A stretch of 6,608 nucleotides of DNA from an uncultured Wenzhouxiangella sp. (GCA_937876395.1 CALEIM010000180.1:1-6608), one strand, 5' to 3'. Positions 1 through 5,550 are shown, counted from the first letter of the stretch. Translations and numbers: made by a program. The notes: generated by a model not told the origin, from the sequence alone.

Positions 1-349
1 CATTGCCCACCACGATCTCGTGGGCCACCAATTGAATGCGGTCGGCCTGCTGCACCACCTCGAAATACAGATCGTCATTGAAGCCGAACAACCCGGTGGC
101 CAGCTCGAAGCCGCCGCTCACCGAGCCGAAGGTCATGATGTCGAAGACATCGCCGTCCCGGGGCCGGAACTCATCGAGGATCACCACCCGCAGCTGCCCG
201 GCGAGGCTGGCATGGCCGCTGATGTTGAGCTGGTCATAACCGCCGCCGGCGCCGTAGCCGCCGATCTCGATCTCCAGCACCCCGTCGGTGGTCTGGGTAT
301 AGGAGGCCACTTCCTGCAGTCCGGGCGAATAGCCCGGCGCCACCACCCC
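1..349 (-). CDS. Fragment of a secreted repeat/beta-helix (autotransporter-like) surface protein, broken at its N-terminal side
   Basis: The minus strand reads a coherent stretch of about 116 residues that begins GVVAPGYSPGLQEV and continues YTQTTDGVLEIEIGG, YDQLNISGHASLAGQL, then a segment of the type 'F.PRDGDVFDIMTF' and 'GGFELATGLFGF'. This pattern (APG.SPG, then YTQ...G.L.IEIGG, then DQL.ISG.A.L.G.L, then GD.FDI) is typical of the passenger repeats of autotransporters and other large secreted bacterial proteins that form stacked beta strands. The reading frame leaves the window at the left edge, so the C-terminal part is outside. Toward higher coordinates the recognisable sequence stops at about 349. 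The frame stays open beyond but becomes nonsense (a run of Ser, Arg and Trp), because that DNA codes for a methyltransferase on the other strand. No signal peptide, convincing start codon or ribosome binding site precedes it; GTG codons at 341-346 are formally possible starts but would leave the protein without an export signal. I regard it as a truncated gene. The exact protein family is uncertain. Confidence 0.6.
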
Positions 350-351
350 CT
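330..351. other. Junction where two truncated genes meet head to head
   Basis: Left of this point the minus strand codes for the surface-protein fragment; right of it the plus strand codes for the methyltransferase tail. The plus frame has a TAG at 330-332, and the minus-strand homology fades at about 349, so the breakpoint lies in this 20 bp GC-rich stretch. Neither a flanking target-site duplication nor an insertion-sequence end is visible here. The cause (deletion, inversion endpoint, or misjoined contig) cannot be decided from the sequence alone. Confidence 0.5.
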
Positions 352-779
352 GGCCCGAAAAACCCGAAGACCAGCAAAAAGCCGAAGAAGAACTCCTCCA
401 GCGCCTCGTCGACCTGAACCACCAACGCGCCGCCGAAGAAGCCAAAGGCAAAATCCGCTGGCTAAGACCCGACTACCAGGCCCCGGAGAACTCAGTACAA
501 CAAACCGAACTGGCGACCGAAACCGACCAGCCCACCCCCGACCAGGCGACCAAGCGACCAACTGACCAAACGGCCAAACTGCCCTGGCCCAAAACCCTGC
601 AAGAACAAATCCGCGCCGTGCGCAGCCAGCTTGCCACCGCGCCGATGAATGCACCCACCCTGGCCGCCAGCTTCAAACGCAATCCCGAAAAGCCCGTCAC
701 CCAGGTACTCGAAGCCCTGGCCGACCTTGGCATGGTCAGCGCCGACGAAAACGGCAGCTACCGAATGCGGGAGGCCTGA
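333..779 (+). pseudogene. C-terminal remnant of a class I SAM-dependent DNA methyltransferase (MmeI/type IIL-like)
   Basis: The plus-strand frame between the stop at 330-332 and the TGA at 777-779 encodes a tail that I recognise from large adenine-specific DNA methyltransferases or combined restriction-modification proteins of the MmeI/COG1002 kind. It has a helix 'EELLQRLVDLNHQRAAEEAKG', then 'KIRWLRPDYQ', a Gln/Thr/Pro/Asp-rich linker, 'LPWPKTLQEQIRAVRSQL', and a winged-helix-like end (about residues 105-148 of the fragment) reading TLAASFKRNPEKPVTQVLEALADLGMV. In full proteins this follows roughly 800 or more residues containing the SAM-binding and NPPY catalytic motifs; none of that is present here. 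The homology begins near the WPEKPE at 351, where the surface-protein fragment of the opposite strand begins, so both genes are cut at one junction. No start codon with a ribosome binding site exists at the 5' end; the internal ATG at 645 would give only a 44-residue peptide. It is almost certainly nonfunctional as it stands. Family assignment rests on remembered conserved phrases, not on a search. Confidence 0.6.
546..577 (+). repeat. Imperfect 8-bp tandem repeat in the methyltransferase linker
   Basis: Four consecutive 8-mers read GCGACCAA, GCGACCAA, CTGACCAA and ACGGCCAA. The first two are identical; the third differs from them at two positions and so does the fourth. More scattered CGACCA copies lie just upstream (about 520-545). 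Because 8 is not a multiple of 3, gain or loss of one unit would shift the frame of the C-terminal domain. With only two perfect copies, slippage is probably rare today. Confidence 0.6.
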
Positions 780-1037
780 CCGAACGCAAGCGAATATCGG
801 TGCTCTGTCGGGAGCGCGCGTGGCCGCTCTCTGCTGCAATGCTTCTTGCCTGCGGCAAGCCGTAATGCGGCGTTGAGCTACGCTGCCCCCAAGCTACAAA
901 TCGGGAACAAGGTCGGCCCGACGTGGCCGACGGACCATGGTGGTCCATGCAAGCACTCTCGACAATGGCTGATACACCTAGGCGATCAGAAACCATTATC
1001 ATCGCCCAAACCTCAGCCGCCCCAAGGTAACTTTTCC
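780..1037. other. Noncoding stretch between the methyltransferase remnant and the metalloprotease gene
   Basis: No convincing gene lies here. The frame of the downstream protease is open back to 846, but the peptide it would give (Pro/Ser/Gln-rich, with no signal sequence) does not look coding. The stretch holds a small perfect stem at 845-859 (CTTGCC-tgc-GGCAAG), a direct repeat AGCTAC (877-882 and 893-898, on either side of a C-rich spacer), and the pair of adjacent hairpins listed separately at 912-946. A TATCAT hexamer at 997-1002 could serve as a weak -10 box for the protease gene, but I found no good -35 partner. None of the stems is followed by a T run, so none looks like an intrinsic terminator for the upstream gene. 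Confidence 0.5.
912..946. repeat. Two directly adjacent perfect inverted repeats (paired hairpins)
   Basis: GTCGGCC (912-918) pairs with GGCCGAC (925-931) around a 6-nt loop. Immediately after it, GGACCA (932-937) pairs with TGGTCC (941-946) around a 3-nt loop. Two perfect stems with no spacer between them, in noncoding DNA about 90 bp before a start codon, resemble the twin-stem layout of REP-type dispersed repeats. They could also be an operator or a processing site. Assignment to a repeat family would need other copies in the genome. Confidence 0.5.
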
Positions 1038-3383
1038 ATGCTCAGAACGAACCTGTTGATCAGCCTGCTGCTTTTCCCCATGCTGTTGCTTGCCGACGAG
1101 CCGGCCTGGGACTTTGTCGAGCGCCCTTTAGCAACACGTCAGACCAGCATGGTCGACGAGCTGCCGCCGGGGAGCTGGTTCGCGATTGAACCCAAACTGG
1201 ATCGGCTTCGCCAAGCCCAGACGTTCAAGCTGCGCTTGCCGGGCGGCCACGAATTTGCAGCGGATGTCCATACGGCCCAGGAGCAGAGCAACGCCGATAC
1301 AACGCTGCATCTGCACGGCGAGCGTGGCGGACATGCACATTTGACGGTCGGTCCGAACGGCCTGTTCGGCCAGGTGAGCAGCCCGCAGGGCCTGTTCCAG
1401 ATACTGACGGATGCTTCGGGTAGCTGGATGATTCACCTGGATGATCCGCGCCTGGCGGTCGATACCAGCTGCGGTGTGACCGAGCATGCCGAGTTGGATG
1501 CGCCGGTTCCACCACCCGATAGCCTGGCCGAACGCGGCAGCATTGAACAGATTGATGTCATCCTGCTCTACTCACCCGAGATCAGCCAGCGCTACCCCGG
1601 CAGCCTGCTCAATACCCGCCTGAATCACCTGCTCGCACTGGCCAACCAGGCCACGGTGGATTCGGCAGTCGATATCGTGTTTCGCAAAGTCCACCAGGCC
1701 GAAGTGCCAACGCCGGATTCGCCCGATATCTTTGATGCCCTGGACGGCATGCGCCTTGGCCTGAGCGGGGAAGACGCCGGGGTCTTTTCCGGGCTGGATC
1801 AGCTCAGAGCGGCGCATGGCGCCGACCTGGTCGTCTTTGTCTGGCCGCACGATATCGAAACCCGAGGTGCTTGCGGGGTCGCTTATCTTCCGCAGTTTGA
1901 CGACCTCTCAGGCCAATATGATCCCAGCCTTGGTGTGCATGTAACCAACGACGGCATCAGCAACTGGTCGGTCTGCTCAGACCACGTTATGGCCCATGAA
2001 TTTGGCCACAATCTGGGTGCGAGCCACCAGCGCTACCCCGGGGTCACAGGTTACAACTATGCGCATGTCATCCCCGAAGTGCTCAACACCATCATGGGCA
2101 GCTTCAGCAGCAGCGATCGCAATCGCTACCTGAGAATGGGTGTGTATTCCAACCCGGACATTCAGTGCGGGGGGCTGCCCTGTGGCTCCATGGCGCCGGG
2201 CGAAGAAACCAACGTGGCGCAGGCCATGAACGATTACGCTGGCATCGTGGCCGGCTACGCCGAACCGGTCCACCCCGGCACGCAGACGCGGCCTGCACCC
2301 TCCTTTCCCGACAGCGATGGAGATGGCCAGGACGACTGGACCGACCCCTACCCCTTTGACCCGCACAACGGCAATCCCCCGCCAACGCCGGAACCCCCGG
2401 CCTTCGTTGCACCGCCGTTAATGGACGGCAGTGAGATCGACCACTTTGAACTGCTGGTTGCTTCCAGCGGCTCCGATCAGGTCCATGCCTGGCGCATGAA
2501 CGGTCGTTGGCGTGGGCCGGTGATCCAGGCCGAACCATTGCCTTTTCCGGATAAGCGCCCCGCTCTGTCGGAGTTTACTCGCATGCTGGTCCGTGATGAC
2601 GGTCTGGTCTACATGCTGTCCAGCGCATCGGTGCGCCGCTTTGATCGGGTTTCAGGGCTGGAACTTGACAATTACCTGGACTCCCAACCGCCCTTCATGC
2701 CGCCGGGCAGCCTGATCGACGGGTTCCCGCGCAGCATGAGCTTCTCGCCCGACCAACAGCAGTTGCTGGTGTTGGGCGAGGACAACGTCCAGGTCTACAA
2801 TGATTTGGCCTCCCCGGTCAGAATCCGCTACGGTCTGCCTGACGTCGACGACCCGTCTGAACCACAGCTTCCGGTCCGCATGCGCGCGGCGGCCTTCGAT
2901 GGCAGCGGCAACCATTACATCGTTGATCAGGCGGCGGCCCGGATCGCTGTTTACACCGGCTACGAGCCGGCCGACTATGGCGGCGAACTGGTTCCGCCTG
3001 GTGCTGCTGCGCTGACCGACCCCCGCAGCATGGTTTTCGGTCCCGACGGCGGGCTCTATATCGCCAATGGCCAGGCCAGCAACGTGCTGAGAGTGCCGCC
3101 AGCCGGTGGTTCAATCGAGGTCTTTGTATCGGCCGGCAGCGGTGGCCTGAACTTTGCTCGTGATCTGGCATTCGGGCCCGACGGCAATCTCTACGTCATC
3201 AGCCGCAACAACAATGCCGTGCTCCGCTATGACGGCAACACTGGCGCCTTTGTCAACGCATTCATCCGGGCCGGCAGTGCCGGTCTCGACAAGCCCGAAA
3301 GCCTGATCTTTACACGGCGTATCGACTCCGAGATTTTTGATGATCGTTTTGAAACCCCGGCGGTTCACAGCGCAGAGCCTTAA
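1038..3383 (+). CDS. Secreted reprolysin-like zinc metalloprotease with C-terminal beta-propeller
   Basis: This 781-residue protein should be an exported endopeptidase. Residues 1-19 are a signal peptide (MLRTN, then a Leu-rich core ending LLLA). Residues ~20-165 form a propeptide with a single cysteine, C145, in TSCGVTE. The metzincin catalytic domain spans ~169-408: HEFGHNLGASH supplies zinc ligands H320, H324 and H330 and the catalytic E321, and the Met-turn is M353 in NTIMG. Four cysteines (C279, C313, C377, C382) lie in this domain and may form two disulfides. The layout resembles bacterial reprolysin-like enzymes (M12B/M72 type). A DSDGDGQDD loop at 425-433 resembles a thrombospondin type-3 calcium site. 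After a Pro-rich linker, similar blades start near residues 471, 519, 569, 620, 667 and 712 (for example FGPDGGLYIAN and FGPDGNLYVIS), as in NHL/SMP-30-like propellers. The protein ends with IFDDRFE (766-772) and nine more residues. The ATG at 1038 is preferred over the upstream in-frame ATG at 846 because it begins the signal peptide and has AAGGTAA at 1024-1030. Substrate unknown. Confidence 0.88.
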   Translation: MLRTNLLISLLLFPMLLLADEPAWDFVERPLATRQTSMVDELPPGSWFAIEPKLDRLRQAQTFKLRLPGGHEFAADVHTAQEQSNADTTLHLHGERGGHAHLTVGPNGLFGQVSSPQGLFQILTDASGSWMIHLDDPRLAVDTSCGVTEHAELDAPVPPPDSLAERGSIEQIDVILLYSPEISQRYPGSLLNTRLNHLLALANQATVDSAVDIVFRKVHQAEVPTPDSPDIFDALDGMRLGLSGEDAGVFSGLDQLRAAHGADLVVFVWPHDIETRGACGVAYLPQFDDLSGQYDPSLGVHVTNDGISNWSVCSDHVMAHEFGHNLGASHQRYPGVTGYNYAHVIPEVLNTIMGSFSSSDRNRYLRMGVYSNPDIQCGGLPCGSMAPGEETNVAQAMNDYAGIVAGYAEPVHPGTQTRPAPSFPDSDGDGQDDWTDPYPFDPHNGNPPPTPEPPAFVAPPLMDGSEIDHFELLVASSGSDQVHAWRMNGRWRGPVIQAEPLPFPDKRPALSEFTRMLVRDDGLVYMLSSASVRRFDRVSGLELDNYLDSQPPFMPPGSLIDGFPRSMSFSPDQQQLLVLGEDNVQVYNDLASPVRIRYGLPDVDDPSEPQLPVRMRAAAFDGSGNHYIVDQAAARIAVYTGYEPADYGGELVPPGAAALTDPRSMVFGPDGGLYIANGQASNVLRVPPAGGSIEVFVSAGSGGLNFARDLAFGPDGNLYVISRNNNAVLRYDGNTGAFVNAFIRAGSAGLDKPESLIFTRRIDSEIFDDRFETPAVHSAEP

Positions 3384-3424
3384 AAACCGCGCATTAGCCG
3401 GGCAGGTACAGCACCACCCACAAA

Positions 3425-3454
3425 TTGCCTGACCGCAGAATGCTCATGTATATT
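3425..3454 (+). promoter_or_regulatory. Predicted sigma-70 promoter for the cytochrome b561 operon
   Basis: TTGCCT (3425-3430, four of six matches to TTGACA) and TATATT (3449-3454, five of six matches to TATAAT) are separated by 18 bp. Transcription would start near 3461, giving a leader of about 55 nt that begins almost exactly at the first base of the hairpin region at 3460-3496. The preceding protease gene ends at 3383 with no obvious intrinsic terminator, so some readthrough is possible. This is a prediction from consensus matching only. Confidence 0.4.
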
Positions 3455-3459
3455 GGCAA

Positions 3460-3496
3460 CCATCCGGCCCGCCGGGCCAGATGGGGAAACCCATTT
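3460..3496 (+). promoter_or_regulatory. Leader with two mutually exclusive hairpins upstream of the cytochrome b561 start
   Basis: Hairpin A: CCATC (3460-3464) and GGCCC (3466-3470) pair with GGGCC (3474-3478) and GATGG (3480-3484) around the loop GCC, with one C-A mismatch at 3465/3479. Hairpin B: ATGGG (3481-3485) pairs with CCCAT (3490-3494) around the GAAA tetraloop (3486-3489), extendable by G3480-U3495 and A3479-U3496. The segment 3479-3484 belongs to both stems, so the two folds exclude each other. The strong Shine-Dalgarno AGGAGGAG (3503-3510) follows directly. No U run follows either stem, so control of translation or of RNA stability is more likely than termination. No known riboswitch class is recognised. 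Confidence 0.4.
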
Positions 3497-3515
3497 CAGA
3501 TCAGGAGGAGATGCA

Positions 3516-4046
3516 ATGATTGTCGACACCAAACAACGCTACGGCCTTGTTTCACGCCTGTTTCACTGGGGCGTGGCTCTGCTGGTTTTGTGGCAGGTGA
3601 TGAAGATTTTCGACCGCATCAATGACGGTGAGCACTGGGTGGGCCAGAATCTGGTGCCCTGGCATGTGAGCATTGGCAGCCTGCTGCTGGTGCTGATCGT
3701 GCTGCGCATTGTCTGGGCGCTTGGCCAACACAACAATCGCCCGGAGGGGCCGCCTCCGCCGCTGCTGGGCATACTGGCCAAAACCGGGCATTTTCTGCTC
3801 TATTGCGCCCTGGTGCTGATGCCCCTTTCCGGCATGAGTTATCTGATTGGCAGCGGCTATGCGCTGAATGTTTTTGGCGTTGAGCTGATCGCCGCTGGCC
3901 CGGAAATCCCGTGGCTGGCCAGCTTCGGCGGCAGCGTCCATTCACCGCTGGCCTGGCTTTTGGTGATCATGCTCATCGGCCATATCGGCATGGCCCTGTT
4001 TCACCACTTTGTCAGAAAAGACGGTGTGCTGAGGCGTATGCTGTAG
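3516..4046 (+). CDS. Cytochrome b561 (prokaryotic type)
   Basis: A 176-residue inner-membrane b-type cytochrome, normal in length for the family (COG3038/CybB-like), expected to move electrons between the quinone pool or another donor and a periplasmic or membrane acceptor. It opens TKQRYGLVSRLFHW with H17 at the start of helix 1. Four membrane segments lie at about 13-31, 49-69, 88-110 and 143-163. Histidines placed as heme ligands are H17, H50 (in WHVSIG), H92 (in KTGHFLLY) and H156 (in IGHIGMAL); the end HHFVRKDGVLRRML is highly typical of the family. The ATG at 3516 is chosen because AGGAGGAG ends 5 nt before it and the protein then begins at the usual place. An in-frame ATG at 3453 would add 21 residues encoded by the hairpin region and lacks this ribosome binding site. 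The FMN reductase gene follows after 39 nt on the same strand, so co-transcription is likely. The electron partners are not shown by the sequence. Confidence 0.92.
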   Translation: MIVDTKQRYGLVSRLFHWGVALLVLWQVMKIFDRINDGEHWVGQNLVPWHVSIGSLLLVLIVLRIVWALGQHNNRPEGPPPPLLGILAKTGHFLLYCALVLMPLSGMSYLIGSGYALNVFGVELIAAGPEIPWLASFGGSVHSPLAWLLVIMLIGHIGMALFHHFVRKDGVLRRML

Positions 4047-4085
4047 GCAGAGTTCAAGTTCCGCTCTGAAAAACGGAGAAAAATC

Positions 4086-4658
4086 ATGAGCAATTACACC
4101 GTTGGATATTTTGTCGGCAGCCTGGCCAAAGGCTCGATCAACCGCAAGCTGGCCAAGGCCCTGGTGAACCTTGCGCCCGACGCACTGCAGATGCGCGAGA
4201 TCGGCTTTTCGGAGCTGCCGCTGTACAGCTACGATTACGATGATGACTACCCGACCGTCGCCAGAGAGTTCAAGGCGGCAATTGCCGACGTGGATGCGGT
4301 GCTGTTTGTCACGCCGGAGTACAACCGCTCCATTCCCGGCGCGCTTAAAAACTCCATCGACTGGGCCAGCCGGCCCTGGGGCCAGAACTCTTTCACCAAA
4401 AAGCCCTGCGCCATCATTGGCACCTCGATCGGTGCAATTGGCACGGCCGTCGGCCAGCAGCATCTCAAGAGCATCATGAGCTTTTGCAACTCGCCGATGA
4501 TGAACGCCGTGGAAGCCTATATTCAGTTCAGCGACGGCCTGATTTCCGATGACGGCCAGGTCAGCGTCGAGTCGACTGAAGATTTTCTGCGCAACTACAT
4601 GAGCGAGTTCAGCGATTTCATCGGCCGGGTGCTGTCGGTTTACCCGCGCAAATCCTGA
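4086..4658 (+). CDS. NAD(P)H-dependent FMN/quinone reductase (ChrR/SsuE-like flavodoxin-fold oxidoreductase)
   Basis: A 190-residue cytoplasmic flavoprotein of the NADPH-dependent FMN reductase family, close in length and pattern to E. coli ChrR (about 188 residues). Such enzymes reduce quinones, azo dyes, chromate or free flavin with NAD(P)H, often by two electrons, which avoids semiquinone formation. Motifs in order: the phosphate-binding GSLAKGSINRKLA (11-23) for the FMN phosphate; VTPEYNRSIPGALKNSIDW (75-93), the family signature that contacts the isoalloxazine ring; and the glycine-containing loop GTSIGAIGTAVGQQHLKSIM (about 112-131). The acidic, tyrosine-rich insert YSYDYDDDYP (47-56) lies where ChrR also varies. 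GGAG at 4075-4078, 7 nt before the ATG, supports this start. It sits between cytochrome b561 and an extradiol dioxygenase, all on one strand with short gaps, which suggests a shared role with quinones or catechols. The actual substrate cannot be read from the sequence. Confidence 0.9.
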   Translation: MSNYTVGYFVGSLAKGSINRKLAKALVNLAPDALQMREIGFSELPLYSYDYDDDYPTVAREFKAAIADVDAVLFVTPEYNRSIPGALKNSIDWASRPWGQNSFTKKPCAIIGTSIGAIGTAVGQQHLKSIMSFCNSPMMNAVEAYIQFSDGLISDDGQVSVESTEDFLRNYMSEFSDFIGRVLSVYPRKS

Positions 4659-4673
4659 GCTGATCCGTGTCGC

Positions 4674-4680
4674 AAGGAGG
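4674..4680 (+). promoter_or_regulatory. Shine-Dalgarno at unusual distance from the dioxygenase start
   Basis: AAGGAGG is a near-perfect ribosome binding site, but it lies 16 nt before the ATG at 4697 and downstream of the alternative in-frame GTG at 4667. No ATG, GTG or TTG lies at the usual 5-10 nt after it in the gene's frame. Either the ATG is used with a long spacer, or translation starts at the GTG, with weak upstream pairing, and this purine run is merely coding. Confidence 0.45.
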
Positions 4681-4696
4681 CCAGAACGACGAGCTG

Positions 4697-5536
4697 ATGC
4701 CGGCGCTGTTCATCGGCCACGGTAGCCCGATGAACACCCTGGAGGACAACAGCTATACGCGTAGCTGGCGTGAGCTGGGCCAGCGTCTGCCGCGCCCGCG
4801 TGGCCTGCTGGTGGTCTCGGCGCACTGGTACATGGCCGCCACGGCGGTGACGGCCATGGCCCGACCGCGCACGATTCACGATTTCTATGGCTTTCCCGAC
4901 GAGCTGTTCGCCTTTGACTACCCGGCGCCGGGTCTGCCCGAGCTGGCTGAAGAAGTTGCCGAGGTGGCCAAACCGCTGTGGGTCGGCGCCGATCAAGATC
5001 AGTGGGGGCTTGACCACGGCACCTGGAGCGTACTCGCCCACCTGTTTCCCGAAGCCGACGTGCCGGTAGTGCAATTGTCCATCAATGCTCTGAAACCGCT
5101 GGAGTATCACCTTGAACTGGGCGCCAGGCTCCGCGTCCTGCGCGAGCGCGGCATCCTGATTCTTGCCAGCGGCAACGTCGTGCACAATCTCAAACGGGTC
5201 GAGTGGAACAAGCCCGGCGAAGGCCGGGACTGGGCCAGACGCTTTGATGACGCGGTTGCCGAGCAAATCAGCGCAGCTCCCGACGACATTCTGAAAACCA
5301 CCGAACATGCCGACTACGATCTGGCCGTACCCACCCCCGACCACTTCATCCCCTTACTCTACACCGCCGCCCTGGCCGCCGAACACGGCGATGCCCGGCC
5401 CCTGCTGCGCGGTTATGCCATGGGCTCGATATCAATGAGCTGCTACGGCGTCGGACTGCCGGGTCTGGAACTGCGCTACGGAAAAGAGAGCGCCGGGCTG
5501 CCGGACGGCATCCCGCCGGAACAGACCAACATCTGA
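4697..5536 (+). CDS. ygiD: 4,5-DOPA dioxygenase extradiol family protein (YgiD-like, class III LigB fold)
   Basis: A 279-residue cytoplasmic enzyme expected to cleave catechol rings such as L-DOPA by the extradiol route; the physiological substrate in bacteria is not settled. It resembles E. coli YgiD along its length: MPALFIGHGSPMNTLEDN at the start, LLVVSAHWY, TIHDFYGFP, DYPAPG, WGLDHGTWSVL, VPVVQLSIN, ASGNVVHNL, TPDHFIPLLY and MGSISM. Conserved histidines H8 (GHG), H43 (SAHW), H163 (VVHNL) and H216 (PDHF) match the metal-binding and catalytic set known for YgiD and plant DODA. About 27 residues (GLPGLELRYG... to TNI) follow MGSISMSCYGV and go beyond the E. coli C-terminus. I chose the ATG at 4697 because the family homology starts there. 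An in-frame GTG at 4667, 8 nt after the FMN reductase stop, would add MSQGGQNDEL, and the ribosome binding site evidence is ambiguous. It appears to be the third gene of the cytochrome b561 operon and ends 14 bp before the convergent prpF stop. Confidence 0.9.
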   Translation: MPALFIGHGSPMNTLEDNSYTRSWRELGQRLPRPRGLLVVSAHWYMAATAVTAMARPRTIHDFYGFPDELFAFDYPAPGLPELAEEVAEVAKPLWVGADQDQWGLDHGTWSVLAHLFPEADVPVVQLSINALKPLEYHLELGARLRVLRERGILILASGNVVHNLKRVEWNKPGEGRDWARRFDDAVAEQISAAPDDILKTTEHADYDLAVPTPDHFIPLLYTAALAAEHGDARPLLRGYAMGSISMSCYGVGLPGLELRYGKESAGLPDGIPPEQTNI

Positions 5537-5550
5537 TCGCCTGCAGAGGT

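Noticed and set aside
20..565. Plus-strand 181-residue open frame across the left junction
   Set aside because: It spans the breakpoint and runs antisense to the surface-protein fragment, then out of frame with the methyltransferase tail. Its His/Arg/Pro-rich composition is that of a GC-rich shadow frame.
181..654. Minus-strand 157-residue open frame across the junction
   Set aside because: It is antisense to the methyltransferase tail and in a different frame from the surface protein; its Arg/Trp/Gly-rich composition is not coding-like.
845..859. Intrinsic terminator for the methyltransferase remnant
   Set aside because: The CTTGCC/GGCAAG stem is short and is followed by CCGTAATG rather than a T run.
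873..900. Possible promoter TTGAGC / TACAAA with 16-bp spacing
   Set aside because: Each hexamer has only four of six matches, it lies about 140 bp before the protease start, and both boxes fall in the repeat-like segment, so chance is a sufficient explanation.
846..1037. N-terminal extension of the metalloprotease by 64 codons from an upstream ATG
   Set aside because: The added residues show no signal peptide or recognisable domain and overlap perfect hairpins. The ATG at 1038 has a ribosome binding site and begins a clear signal sequence.
3453..3515. N-terminal extension of cytochrome b561 from the ATG at 3453
   Set aside because: The 21 extra residues are encoded by the hairpin leader and lie close to the predicted transcription start. 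AGGAGGAG is placed for the ATG at 3516.
3942..4463. Minus-strand 173-residue open frame over the end of cytochrome b561 and the start of the FMN reductase
   Set aside because: It overlaps two well-supported genes on the other strand and shows no family features.
4640..5344. Minus-strand 234-residue open frame inside the dioxygenase gene
   Set aside because: It is complementary to a gene with full family similarity and conserved histidines. Long antisense frames are expected in GC-rich coding DNA.
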